Source: Culex pipiens pallens (lineage: Eukaryota > Arthropoda > Insecta > Diptera > Culicidae). Taken from it: a stretch of 64,000 nucleotides of DNA. The stretch covers positions 129,856,689 to 129,920,688 of the forward strand of contig NC_068938.1 in assembly GCF_016801865.2 (NCBI RefSeq), read 5' to 3'. Made by a program: the position numbers and the translations under genes. Positions within the stretch are counted from its first letter, which is position 1. Every line of letters starts with the position of its first letter. Below the pieces are notes generated by a model that saw only the letters and a list, made by a program, of their open reading frames with translations, had not been told where the DNA came from and did not search any database. This document shows positions 31,751 to 43,154 of this stretch, piece by piece.

Positions 31751-33390
31751 TAAGGTTAGTGAATTTTCACTATTTTGCGGACAGCGTGAAATTCGTGAAA
31801 TTTAAAAATTTCCGTGAAATATATCAATTTTCTCAAATCAATGCTTAGAAATAACAACAAAATAAATATTTCATCAATGAAGTAAAATTTATAAGTTTTC
31901 AACTGAAAAGCCATTTGAAGAATTGTTAGCAAAACATACATTAACATTAAATTGTTACAACTTTTACTGAGATGTGAATGCTACGAATAACATAAATCAG
32001 TCAAAGTAAAAAATATATTCTCGGAATCATCAAGTTATCACAAGGATAATGTCATCAATCATTTGATTGCAGTTAGCAAAAAGCTTTTTTTTAACAAATT
32101 TTGGCTTTTTGCATTAAAACTTATTAAAATTTACTAAACGAGTATTTTGTGATCAGTTGTTGAAATATTTATTTTTATAAATTCAATTAAAGCAAACATA
32201 AGGTCAACGTATCATTGACCCGAGGAGCAAGCAATAGGAATATAATGAAAAAAAAAAAAGAATTCCTTTAGAGTAGAGAAAAATATTGACAAATAGATTG
32301 TTAATTAGAATATCAAAACTAGTTTATCAGTTTTTGGAAACTAACAAAATTATGTGATATTTTCATTCGTTCATTCAAGACTAAATGATTAGTATTTTTG
32401 ATCTATAAAATCACCTTTCAAGCACATTTCGAAGTTTTGCTAAGTTCTGTTTGGATTTCACGATATTTGATTATTTTGGTAGATAGTTCCCGTTGAAGTT
32501 AAAAAATATATACCGTGAAACGGGGTGACTTTGATAGTCACCCCACTTTGATAGGTTTGCTTTTCATAAAATTTTGAAAAGTTTAAAAAGTTAGTTAACT
32601 ATAGTTAAGAAAATGTTGATGAAAGTCATTATTTTAAACTTCTCAAATTGTCATGATTTACTCAATTAACATGATTTTGAATCGGAAAACGGATTGTATT
32701 TTCGGATTCTTTGGACAATTTTCCACTAAGAGAAGTTTAAATAAATTTTTAAATTACAGCCCGGGAACATGTTGACAGCTCCCATACAAACTGAGCGTAC
32801 CCGGCTGGTAAATAATAAATAATATGAACTTTAAATGCCCCACAGCTCAGCCGAACTGTAGAGCACCTCCCCGGCATACCTTACGCCCTTCTCAAATGTT
32901 ATTTTCGAGTACTTTTGGCTCCATATACACAAAAATGGCTTATATAGGCCTAGGATAACATGTCTACAAAGTTTCATTGAAATCGGAGAGGGTCGGGTAC
33001 AAAAGTACCAGAAAAATTCCTGATTTGAGCTGGCATTGCTCGATGGGCAAATGGGCAAAATGTCTCAGAGATTTCAAGTTATTTTAACCATTTTAGCTGG
33101 AAAAGATTGATTAATCTTTCTTTCTACAGTCGAATATAAAAAGCGGTTCAATAGATGACAATACTTGTGGCCTACATTTTTCGTTTTCAGAATACAGAGC
33201 CCATCCATAAACCACGTGGAAGCTTTTTTTTCAGGTATCGTGCAAATTTTACGAAGAGTTCTTATTTACTTACTGATAATATATGATTTTTACGGTTATT
33301 TTAACATTTTCACGTTCCGCGAAATTTCCATGAAATTTTGTGTTTTGTTAAAAAATTGCAATTTTTTTGCGTAAAAAGTCGCTAAGCCTA
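31751..33390. mobile_element. Non-autonomous DNA element, TTAGTGAATTTTCACG family, copy 2
   Basis: Left end TAAGGTTAGTGAATTTTCAC and right end GTAAAAAGTCGCTAAGCCTA, with internal GACAGCGTGAAATTCG and CATCCATAAACCACGTGGAA words also found in the 3100-4785 copy. It carries a partial GGGGTGACTTTGATAG element at 32511-32745. No coding frame. Confidence 0.65.
32511..32745. mobile_element. Partial GGGGTGACTTTGATAG element
   Basis: Starts TACCGTGAAACGGGGTGACT. It matches, in inverse, the right part of the element at 43155-44090, including AACTATAGTTAAGAAAATGT and CTTTGGACAATTTTCCACTA. Only one end is present. Confidence 0.65.
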
Positions 33391-34220
33391 GATATATTTG
33401 ATTTTATTTGAGCCATTAGGCTGGTACAAATTTTATTTAAAGTTTTTGTCCTCCCCCCTTTAAAGTTGGCCCGAAAAATCAGGGGGCAAAAAATATTAAA
33501 AAAAAAAATCAATATTTCAATGAAAATTTAAGTGTAATCAGTCAAAATCAATTTAAAATGCATTCCCATGCGGTTAAAATTATTTTAAGCATGTTGAGTT
33601 AAGAATCTTTCTTCGATGTTTATTTTACATTTTTTGAAAACTAATGATTGCAAAACAACTGGACTAGTGTAAAATGCATTTTAAAACACTTTTTCCATGC
33701 AAATGTTGAAACTATGGCTTGTCATTTCACTACACCCAAAGGAAAAATATAGCTCGAAATCTGCAACAGTGGATTTGCTGCAGAAAATGTCACAATTTAT
33801 AACATTTTTTGCAGCAAGCCCCTAGATCATTTTTGCCCGCGTGTAAATATTTCAGCAATCTGCAGTTCTCACCAACACATATAATGCTGGCCCGTCCCCG
33901 AGCAACACTCCAAAGAGAAGAATATGTTGATGCTCTTTCACTCTCATTTCATCAAGCGTCCATGGCGCGGTGGTATCGTGTCGGATCAATAATGAAGAAG
34001 TTGGTGGTTCAATCCTCGTTCAGTTGAGGGTTTTTTTTTGTGAAATACAACCAAAAAGCCGTCGGTAATGTCGATAATTGTCGGAAACGGGCAAAAATGT
34101 CATACCCCTATATCGCAAAAAATGCATGACGACAGATTTCATGCAGAATCTGATATACTTTCATGCCACCATGCATCACAATCATGCGACCGCCGGTTGG
34201 GTGTATTTATATTTTTTATA
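33391..34220. other. AT-rich intergenic DNA
   Basis: No gene or clear element recognised in this stretch. Confidence 0.45.
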
Positions 34221-34536
34221 GTAAGTAAGTAAATCTTTCCCAGTTCCTGAGGGGAACACCCTTGAAGAGTATTGGGGCCGGCATTTACAAAGCGGATTCA
34301 GTTGCAGTTTTTCACTCAACTAATGTTAACACGTTAAGGTTAGTGTAAATATTCCATAGGTCGCCTTCCTAAGGTGTCGTTGATAAGGTCCAGCTTGTGA
34401 CGATGCACTACCTTCCCTTTACTAAGCAATCGATTCCAGAAGGGAAAAGATCACCAGTTGTGTTGGTCCGAGCCTGGATTTGAACCCCGATCTACCGCTT
34501 ACGAGGCGGAAGCGTTACCACTAGGCTACGTGGCTC
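34221..34536 (-). mobile_element. tRNA-derived SINE (Thr-CGT-like head), copy 1
   Basis: Read on the minus strand the head is GAGCCACGTAGCCTAGTGGT, then CCGC/GCGG around the loop CTCGTAA (anticodon position CGT), then the B box GGGGTTCAAATCC. The body includes GGGTGTTCCCCTCAGGAACT and ends in (TTAC)n. Flanks share TTTTTTAT, a possible target duplication. The sister copy is at 37587-37894. Confidence 0.75.
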
Positions 34537-35200
34537 TGTCTTTTTTTATGAAACATGAAAATGTTGTGCCTGTTGTGTTCTTTGAAAAAATCCAGAACTG
34601 TCTAAAACATGAGTATTTTGCTTGAAAAAAATCAATGAATACATTTGAATTTGACAAAAAAAATGAATGACAGCTTTATTTTGTATCTGTTTGTAATATT
34701 GAGGCAATCAAAAGTGTTTAAAAAAATTGTGCTTCAGATCAGCGTTCTTACCTGAAATAAGAGGAAAACGATCATAACAAAAAAAACAAAGGCATAAGTG
34801 CAGTTAAACAAAAATGTACACACAAAAAAACAAAAAATGATTAGGTGTTTATTTCCGACCTAGAATCAGAAACATAATAAAAAAATTTAAAGTTTGGTCG
34901 AAACTATTTGTTTTCATTTTAATAGTTTTCGGTTACAACACAAAACTGCAAAATGTGTTCATCGATTACCACATTTAAATTTGAACCATCAAGTCAACTT
35001 TTTTCTCTCTCTAAAATGGTTTGATTGATTTATGCCACCTACAATTAAGAACGGCACAAACGGCACCAGCTCTTTACAGATCAGATTTGTGATCACCCGA
35101 TTAATGGTTATAAATTAAATCCAAATAAAAAGATACAAGTTTCGGATCCCTCCTACCAAGTCAGCTAACAAAAAGCTAATTCCGCGTAGGTTGGTATACT
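34537..35200. other. AT-rich intergenic DNA
   Basis: No gene or repeat recognised here. Confidence 0.45.
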
Positions 35201-35268
35201 ACGCCATCCTCTATTCTTGAAACGAGAAGAATCGCTAAGAGATCGCCGCCGCCGTCGCCGTCTGCGGG

Positions 35269-35406
35269 ATGCAGTTTGATGGTCATGTTTGGAAGGTAAA
35301 GTTTGAAAAAGGCACCTTTTTCGATTACGCAGCTGTCGTCTACAAACGGAAACGATTTGAACGGACGGGTTGTGAGTCAGCAGAGCAAGCAGCGCCCACT
35401 AGATGA
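35269..35406 (+). CDS. Hypothetical 45-residue ORF, possibly a first exon
   Basis: ATG-started frame beginning MQFDGHVWKVKF and ending EQAAPTR, in a GC-richer island within AT-rich DNA. A good donor-like AAG/GTAAAG follows codon 9, so the true structure may be a nine-codon first exon with the rest intronic. There is a stop upstream in frame. No homologue is recognised and no downstream acceptor was identified. It could be a short gene, a uORF or chance. Confidence 0.22.
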   Translation: MQFDGHVWKVKFEKGTFFDYAAVVYKRKRFERTGCESAEQAAPTR

Positions 35407-35731
35407 GACTCAGGCTCAATGGATGAAGTCAGATGAAGTCGAGAATAAGTTGCATTTTAATTGTCGCGGTGTTGATTCACCTAAAAGCGTGTGTGCATAA
35501 AATTTGCGTCAATTGACACTGGGAATCAAGTGACAAAATGCAATCTGGATATTTTTCATAACTTTTCAATTTAATTCGATTAGCTTTCTGTTTCATGTAA
35601 GAAATTCCACTTTTTCTCAGCGAGACCTAACTATAACTAACAACAGACGACGAACCTTATTTAATCGTTTCCGGTTTACAATGTTAATGTATTTTGTTGG
35701 TTATCTTCAGTATTTTACAAATTGACTATTA

Positions 35732-35939
35732 CAGTCCAGACTCGATTATCCGAAGGCCTTGAAAAAATTCACCTGCAAATTCAAACCTATTTTTTCGCTG
35801 TCTTATTTTTTTATTGTCGAACTAAAACCCCTAAACTACTCTAAAGTGGTTTAGAATTTTTAAATAGGTGACCATAATGGTGGTGATGAAATATTGAGTA
35901 AATATATTTGCCAATTTAATAGGCATACAATCGATTCGA
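35732..35939. mobile_element. Truncated CAGTCCAGACTCGATTATCC MITE
   Basis: The left end CAGTCCAGACTCGATTATCC is preceded by TA and followed by CGAAGGCCTTGAAAAAATTC. It resembles the MITE at 37317-37917 in its ends and in CTCTAAAGTG and ATCACC-like interior words. The right end is missing. Confidence 0.55.
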
Positions 35940-35960
35940 ACTCAATGTTGACTAAAATGA

Positions 35961-36147
<187 letters not shown>

Positions 36148-36477
36148 AACCAATCAAACGGGACCACGCGACCGCTTCTTACAAATTGAGTTGTTTCCAT
36201 GTATTTTAGAATTTGACATTCTATACATGCAAATAACTCGCATAGGCATTTGAAAGGTGTTAGCTCTGCCGAGCTTCAGTGACCCATTTCTACGCTGGCT
36301 AGCCGAGCGCGAGGTACCTCAGCTTTATCGACAAGCCCCGCCCTGAAGAACGTTTGCATCAATCAGATTCAAACGTTATTTAGAACTTCCGAACCCTTGT
36401 CAAATGGACAAAGACCCAGCGCGTATATAGTTAGCAGTAACAGTATTCCTAATTCCAGTCATATCTCATCAAGCCAC

Positions 36478-36550
36478 GATGGACTAGTGGTTAGCCTTTT
36501 TGTTTATCAACCTGGACGGGGGATCGAACCCCGCCTCGAGCAACTTTGAT
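36478..36550 (+). other. Degenerate tRNA-like sequence
   Basis: An A-box-like GGACTAGTGGTTAGCC and a perfect T-arm CGGGG-GATCGAA-CCCCG are present. The acceptor strands pair at only about five of seven positions and the anticodon arm is poor. Best read as a tRNA pseudogene or SINE head. Confidence 0.45.
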
Positions 36551-36605
36551 TTTTCGTTCATGTTCATGAGTTTCACGAATTTATATTTCTTTAACTTTCT
36601 CGTTG

Positions 36606-36680
36606 GGAGCAGATGGGAATCGAACCCAGGACCATTCGCTTATAAAGCGAACACCGTAACCATTTAGCCACGGCCACTCC
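36606..36680 (-). other. tRNA-like sequence, TAT anticodon position
   Basis: On the minus strand, GGAGTGG pairs with CTGCTCC (two G-U pairs), a D-stem CCGT/ACGG, an anticodon stem TTCGC/GCGAA around TTTATAA, and a T-arm GGGTTCGATTCCC. There is no spacer between acceptor and D-stems and one T-stem mismatch. A tRNA-derived repeat or pseudogene is more likely than a working tRNA-Ile. Confidence 0.5.
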
Positions 36681-37163
36681 TTCAACGCTTGAAATTAAAT
36701 AAGATGCAAAAAGGAAATTCCTCACCGGGTTTAAACAACATGATCTTGAACAGCCGTTCTATGCCGGAGGAAGCACACATCCAAATTACGGCCACAGGCG
36801 GCGATCCTGACGGATCCAAAAATTCAGACTTTCAGCTCCACGTAGTTGGCCAAATTCTAGTAATCCTCTTCAGACCAGAATTTGATGACTAACGCCACCC
36901 AGCACCGTCCGGTATAAAGCTGTCCGTAACGCGAATTCAGTAATTCTCTTGGTTCCCTTGGCAGTTTGATGGTCTCCTTCTCACTTTCACTTCCGGCGCG
37001 GACCAAACAGATCCTTCTTCACTAGGAGCACAAGTTTTAGAACATTCGCAAACCGTTGAAATAACTTTAAAGACATTTAAATGTTGCCTCAAACATAAAA
37101 AAACCAAAACTCCATGAAAATGACAGGAGCACAAAAATTTCACTCAATGTTGACTAAAATGAT

Positions 37164-37316
37164 CTAGCAAAACTCGCATTTCATGTTAATAGTAAGAAAA
37201 AAATCGAGGCTTGGGATGATCGAGTCTTAGCTCAGCTTAGCTGCTTACGATCTGTGTTATTATTTTCACTTTTCATTATCTTTTGTCAATTGAAGGTTTT
37301 TCGTTATAGTCCAGAC
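37164..37316. other. Short spacer
   Basis: Nothing recognised besides GCTTAG-rich simple sequence at 37225-37250. Confidence 0.4.
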
Positions 37317-37917
37317 TCGATTATTCGAAGGTTTTTATAAGACTTCGGATAATCGAATCGTGAACAAAAAAAATTCTTCGTATTTTTCATTTTGTTATAT
37401 ATTTAATCACCGCCATTTTAGCCACCATTTTAGCAGCCATCTTAGATTTAAATATTCTAAATCACTTTAGAGTAAGTTAGGGCTCATACTTAAGCTCGAT
37501 AATCAAAAATAAGAAAACGAAAAAACTAGATATATTTTTTCATGATTCGATTATCCGAAGTGAAACTTTTTCCTAGGCCTTCGGATCGAGCCACGTAGTA
37601 ACGCTTCCGCCTCGTAAGCGGTAGATCGGGATTCAAATCCCAGCTCGGACCAACACAACTGGTGATCTTTTCCCTTCTGGAATCGATTGCTTAGTAAAGG
37701 GAAGGTAGTGTATCGTCACAAACTGGACCTTATCACGACACCTTAGGGAGGCGACCTATGGAATGTTAACATTAACCTTAACATGTTAACATTAAGTTGA
37801 GAATGAAACTGCCACTGAATCCGCTTTGTAAATGCCGGCCCCGATACTCTTCAAGGGTGTTCCCCTCAGGAACTGGGAAAGATTTACTTACTTACTTCGG
37901 ATAATCGAGTTTGGAAC
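37317..37917. mobile_element. CAGTCCAGACTCGATTATCC MITE split by a SINE
   Basis: Left end TAGTCCAGACTCGATTATTC; the right end, interrupted at 37587-37894, is GGCCTTCGGATAATCGAGTT, the inverse. The left flank is TA. The Tc1/mariner/pogo-type assignment rests on TA and end sequence only. Confidence 0.65.
37587..37894 (+). mobile_element. tRNA-derived SINE (Thr-CGT-like head), copy 2
   Basis: Begins CGAGCCACGTAGTAACGCTT, with GATCGGGATTCAAATCCC as B-box region, and ends GGGAAAGATTTACTTACTTA. It is flanked by CTTCGGAT at 37579-37586 and 37895-37902, a clean 8-bp target duplication inside the MITE. Same family as 34221-34536. Confidence 0.8.
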
Positions 37918-38099
37918 ACCCAAAATTCAGAGCCGAGATAATCGTTCTCTCAAAATTATTGAGGGCTCAGTGCCAAAATCGATAGAATAATGGTACCAAC
38001 TCACACCATCATAACAAATGAGTTCATTCGTTAGTTGAATCAATAAATCTCCAACAAGTGTCATACATCGACTTCTGACTTCTCCTTGGTCACCAAGCT

Positions 38100-38172
38100 G
38101 TGGTGGCCAGGCAGCTAAGTCATTGGATTGGTTTATCAAAGGTCTCTGGTTCGATTCCCGTTGTCGACACGT
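38100..38172 (+). other. tRNA-like sequence followed by inverted ATTCTCTCG repeats
   Basis: Has a B-box-like CTGGTTCGATTCCCG and a weak A-box-like GTGGTGGCCAGGCAGC. Pairing of acceptor strands is poor. Downstream, CGAGAGAATAG at 38216 is inverted as CTATTCTCTCG at 38278. Probably a SINE fragment. Confidence 0.3.
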
Positions 38173-38510
38173 TTGGTTTTTTGTTTGACGGATGAACTTT
38201 TTTTGCAAATGAACCGCGAGAGAATAGTTCTATCGCCCATCTCGAGCTGTGTTCTCTGCGTCCGTGAATGGTACCACTATTCTCTCGACTCGAGACCATC
38301 ATTCTCTCGGACTAGCGCTGCCAGTTTTGGGTGAAGGTATTTCCAGTTACTATTTGACTTTTAAATCGGCCGATTTCATGACATTTTGATTTGTGTTTTC
38401 AGCACTTTTGAAATTTTGAGAATATCTTTATTCGAAAGGTTAGACATTTCAAAAAGATTCTATTTTTTATCAATGATAAACGGACCAAGAGTGGTGGAGA
38501 TACCGTAACT

Positions 38511-39219
38511 AAAAAACGTTACTTAATCCATCTTTAGGTGGTTGGTGCCTTCCTCACATTAATATAGTACAGTGTCGTTTGTGAACTATCTTTTTACACT
38601 TCCTATCTTTATCAACAGACTTGGCACAAAAGATCTTTAAAATACCTTTTTCAAAATATAGAGTTGATAGGGTTATCAGATCTTCGATGTTTGAGGCTCA
38701 TAAGAAAGGTCTTTCACATATCTTTTTTTACATAAAATTATTTTTATTAGGTCCTTTTCGGTGCTGGGACCTGGATAGGACCGAGTCGGCTTTTGAATTA
38801 CATTTTACTTAAGGCTAAGAGTAATTACAGAGGATCTTGTGTGTTTTCAAATATCTTTCTAAAAATATATAACAAGACAAGTTTTCTTACAAAAACCTCC
38901 CTTTTTACAATCTTCCAAACTTTAGCCGAAATTGGTTTTTAAGCATAACTTTGTAAGTACTTTTCTAAACTTCAAAATATTAAAAAGGGTTTTATTGGAC
39001 CCCAAGGTGGATCGAATGAGACCGAATCGGTCCAAATCGGTTCAGCCAATCCGGAGACAAATGAATGCATATTTTTCGACATTTGCGCACATACATTTGT
39101 TCAGAATCTGATTCTGAGTCGATAGGTATACGTGAAGGTGGGTCTACGAGGTTGATTTAGGAAGTTCACTTTTCGAGTGATTTTATAACTTGTCCTCAGT
39201 CTGGTGAGGAAGGCAAAAT
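38511..39219. mobile_element. TGAGGAAGGCA-family element, copy 1
   Basis: Left end AAAAAACGTTACTTAATCCA with TGGTGCCTTCCTCAC; right end CTGGTGAGGAAGGCAAAATA. The interior carries GGTTATCAGATCTTCGATGT and AATCTGATTCTGAGTCGATA, shared with the copies at 54168-59174 and 59187-60290. No coding frame. Confidence 0.65.
38722..38845 (-). mobile_element. 5'-truncated 3' end of a gag-type retroelement
   Basis: The plus strand shows a T7 run then TTATTTTTATTAGGTCCTTT, near-identical to the 3' end of the WW-gag element at 10800-10826, followed by GGTGCTGGGACC. TTCA(C/A)ATATCTTT flanks both sides, an imperfect 13-bp target duplication. It shows that the tail family has other insertions nearby. Confidence 0.6.
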
Positions 39220-39468
39220 AAGGCTTACATAAAAACATTCAGTAAATTGCATGTTCCATCTAAAAAAATCCAAACAATGTTTAAATTGGTTAATTTCCCC
39301 GCATGAATGTTAATATGCCACCAAGTTCCATACTCCAAAACAGTATCGAAAACTATTTGATACAAGTGCTGAAAAGTTGAACTTGACAGCAGTCGAATGA
39401 ATGCTGAATAGTAGGAAGGCAGGAGCGGTTTGGAATCGAACCCAAACATGCTAAATATGATTAATGAT

Positions 39469-40115
39469 TACAGTCATCTCACATATTCGGAACACCCACA
39501 AATTCGGAACACTTTTATGATAATTTGTCAATACCATGCCAAAAGTAGCTTTTCTGTCGACCTTACTATTTTTAGAATCTTTATTTGGACATTATCTTGC
39601 TATTTCACTAGTAAAAGTAGTACTTTTTGAACAAAAACTTCATTCCAAGACTATTTTGTCCAGAGCATCAAAACACTGCCTCCAAATTGCCTGTTTCATA
39701 ATTGTGGGATGTTATTGTGCCTCCCACTATTGTGGAACACCTGAATTTAACTGATATTTTCACAAAAAAAAGTTATCAAACCCTGTATAAAACATCACTA
39801 AGCTTGAGTTTCATTGGTTTCAGTGTGAGAAGTCATTATTTGGTAATAAATATGTACTCCTTGAGAGATCCAAAGTTTGTTTACATTCGTAAGAAAAAAG
39901 TGTTCCGAATTTGTGGATTTCAAGGGTCAAAGTAATTCTTCAAAAACTTCATATAAAAGTTAAAATTTGCAGATGTTCGATACAGCTATCGAAAGATCGC
40001 AAGAAAAGCTTTCAAATGAAGGTAAAAGCAAATCATTAAGTTCAATTCTAGATTTGCTATGATTTTTTGAACATTGGCCGATCTGGAAACCGTTCCGAAT
40101 ATGTGGGATGACTGT
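39469..40115. mobile_element. MITE with CAGTCATCTCACATATTCGG ends
   Basis: Left end TACAGTCATCTCACATATTC; right end GAATATGTGGGATGACTGTA is the inverse with few changes. Interior copies of ATTCGGAACAC and GTTCCGAATTTGTGG add a second inverted pair. TA flanks suggest a Tc1/mariner-type origin. Confidence 0.75.
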
Positions 40116-42100
40116 ATCAACGCAAGAAACTGCATTTCAAATTATTTTCAGTTGATTGCACTTATATTTCCATTAGAAAATTAGTTTGAAAAAAATGACC
40201 TTTGATTTTCCCGGCTGATTCAGAAAAATACTGATTTTGATTTGATGATTTGATTTGATTTGATGTGATAACCAACAGGGCCACAATGATGACCTATGCA
40301 GCGGTTGCCTAGAATTACAGTGGCTTAAACTTAAAAGGTGCATCTTCAAATTACTGCCGTATGAAGGGCCAAAAGGGGATGGTTGGACGCGAACAAACAA
40401 AATCACTCACGGTGTCCTCAGGCGAAGAGAATCTCCTTCCGACAGTAACCTCCAATAACTCCGAAAAAAGTCTGACAAATCTGAAAAACAGGGCTCGCAC
40501 CCTGTTGGGACCCTAGAAGGGCGCGGCAGACAGCTGGAAACTGACAGAGGTCAATAGATTTAGTAATTAGACAATTCTTAAGAATTGTAGAATTACTAAA
40601 CTATTTCCCCCTTGTGAAATAGTTCTGGTCTTCCACTATCCACATCCAGTCTCCGCCATTACAGCATACTGTCCACTACTCTGATACTCCCTCTCCAATC
40701 TCCGGCTTTGAATCATAGATGAGAAAAGGTCAATGCGGATGGAGAGCAAATCGAGCTCAGTATCCCCTCACAAAGACTGGTATTAAGTGTTAAAAAGATA
40801 GAGAAAAATATGAAGAAAGGCAAGAAGAAAATGAAAAGATAGTATGTCAATGCGGATGTATCGATGATCCCCTCACAAGGACAAGACATAAAAGGGACAG
40901 GTGGTAGGGAGAGCAAGAATCTGTGATTGAGATTTTGATACAAAATAAATAGGAACGTGCTCACCGGCTTCAAAATCATCTTCATTCAACCTTCGTGCTA
41001 TTCGTGCTTGAATCCAAGCAGCAAGTCCAACTTCCAGCAGCCCCGCAACCGGATGAATCCACGATCGCCCGCCCGTGTTCTTGAGAGATCGCTTCAATCG
41101 ACGAACTTGAATACATAGCCCTCAAAAGTTTCCTCCAAATCGAAAATTACAAATTATATCCATTTTCGGTTTTCATGGAGATTATCAAATTTGAAGCTTG
41201 GGAGATTCAACTAATCCTAATTTTCAAAACATTGACGAATTCAATTTTGTTTTATTTTAATCCTTGGTTTCTTTTTGCTTATTTGTAATTTTGTCTTTGA
41301 TTTATTTTTGTTCAAAATTTTAGGATAAGTAGGTAATAAAACAAATCAGAGTTTCGGACAAATGAAAACAGCCGTGAATACTGATTCCAGTTTGTATATT
41401 GTTTTATTTAGGCCTCTAACCAGTTCTATTACAGCAAGGATCGTACCTTGTGGACTTTATGTAAAATAATGCCTGAGAAAAAAAAAATGAAATCCTACTG
41501 CGGTTATGCAATCAAACTATTTTTACTATTCCGTAACCTTCGTCAACTAGTGTAAATGAAAAGAACTTTAATTGTTTAGTTTGTTTTTTAGTATTTTATT
41601 TCCTCACACCTATTTTTCATTTATTGTTCTCCTTTTCTTCATCGATTTGGTATAATCTTCGTTTTCAAAATCATTTAATTCATTTAGTGTTTTTTTGTGT
41701 CACGAGGACAAATGTTATATAATTGCAAAGTTTCATATAGTTGGTGCCGAATAGTGCGCTGATGGCACATATTGCGACAATAATTGATTTTTTTTCATCA
41801 TCATCATCATTTAGTGGTCATATAGTGGTACAATCAAATGTCTTACAAACTAGTTGATATTTCGTTTATAGTTTTTTGTGCTGCTGCATTTGCACTTAAC
41901 ACTAATAGCTATTGGTTATCAATGTTTCTCATGGTTAAGTTTTTTCTTCTCTTTTAATATTATATCATGCGTATTGAACGTGTTCTACCGGAATGAAAAT
42001 AAAAAGGTTTCCGATTTAATTTTAATATTCTCCCAACTCCCTTTGTAAACAAAAATCAAAAAAGTACAACACCCCCGAACCAACCCTGTGGACAAGCTGG
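40116..42100. other. Intergenic DNA with one exon-like segment
   Basis: Mostly AT-rich. CAATGCGGATG followed by CCCCTCACAA occurs twice (40730-40780 and 40850-40880). A minus-strand frame at 40963-41097 begins MKRSLKNTGGRSWIHP and reaches a donor-like GCCG/GTGAGC; it is not recognised and no partner exon was found. Nothing else is supported. Confidence 0.35.
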
Positions 42101-42139
42101 GGGGATGTTGCGAGTATTTACGGAAAACACCCGTCACCT

Positions 42140-43064
42140 GGTCACTTATAGCCTATTATTGTCCAGAGCCATAGTCCGTTGAAACGTTAGCAGCAGGGAC
42201 GTAGATCCGGATGGGCCTCCGATCCGGACGATGAGCGCAGAGTAGGTGACCCCGAACTTCTCCATCGTCATGCTTCTAGATTCTTCTAGGAATTAGTTCG
42301 AGACGGAGACGCGTTTTGTTCTTCATGGACACCAACACTGCACTCTGCAAAAAAAAAACACGTGCGTAGAACCTTACAACAGTCGCTTAAGGTTACAAAA
42401 AAAATATGAGAGCAGTTACTTACCATCGTGACTCGGTACATCTTCAGACTGCCTCCCGTAGTCCTGACGGACTTGGTTACGATCCCAAGTCCGGCGCAGC
42501 CTCCCCGTGAAACACATCCGAGTCTACGCCCCAGGAAGGTCGATACCGCATGATCACATCTCAAGTGCTCGAAGACACTTGAGTGTAGATCTGACGAAGA
42601 TCCGCGTGGTTCGAACGTGGTCTACATCCTCCTCAGACTTCCTGCAAGAACTGCAAGGCAAAACCAAACCCCATTAATATCTAGAACAAAACTTACGTAA
42701 CCGGCGCAAAAAGTGTCCACACCAACCTCCCGAAAGCGAGTCCTCACAGGGCAGAGCCGGAGAAGGTTGCAGCCGCGACAAACCGCCCAACTCGATGGTG
42801 CGGTCTGTACGAGTCTTCGTATGGGTATGAAATTGTTCGTCTTCATTCTGTGCCAGCCAGCCCTCGTCAATGAGAGAAGATAGCACGACCACCATCAAAC
42901 CAAACTCCCGACCCGGCTTGGCTAGTTGCCATCAGAGACCGTTACCCTCATTGCTGCGAGCCCAACCAAACATCCTTTCTTCCCCCATGTCTGCCTGTTG
43001 CGCATCTCTTTCAATGGTGGTACGTTTGCCTTGGACAAGAGCGATGGACTGTGGGGTGAAATGA
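42140..43064 (-). other. Spliced minus-strand transcription unit, coding unresolved
   Basis: Two consensus introns: 42642-42696 (donor GTAAGTTTTG, acceptor TTCTTGCAG, 55 nt; an alternative acceptor at 42651) and 42345-42423 (donor GTAAGTAACT, acceptor T10GCAG, 79 nt). The first exon contains an ATG frame from 42898 (MMVVVLSSLIDEGWLAQ) that continues across intron 1 and stops within 8 codons, about 74 residues in all. A separate frame in exons 2 and 3 (through LKMYRVTM, ending LELIPRRI) is open across intron 2 but lies behind that stop. A further 42-codon ATG frame (MTMEKFGVTYS) follows at about 42269. No family is recognised. It could be a short-protein gene, a polycistronic small-ORF transcript, a lncRNA or a pseudogene. 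Confidence 0.45.
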
Positions 43065-43154
43065 ACACGTTGTCCTCCAAATAATTTGGCTGTAGGACTC
43101 AAGATATTTCATGTTCTGAATTTTAAATCTTAAAAGAATATTTGTATAAGTCAA

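Noticed and set aside
36606..36680. Functional tRNA-Ile (TAT)
   Set aside because: No linker between acceptor and D-stems, a T-stem mismatch and no intron as is usual for tRNA-Ile TAT; a tRNA-derived repeat fits better.
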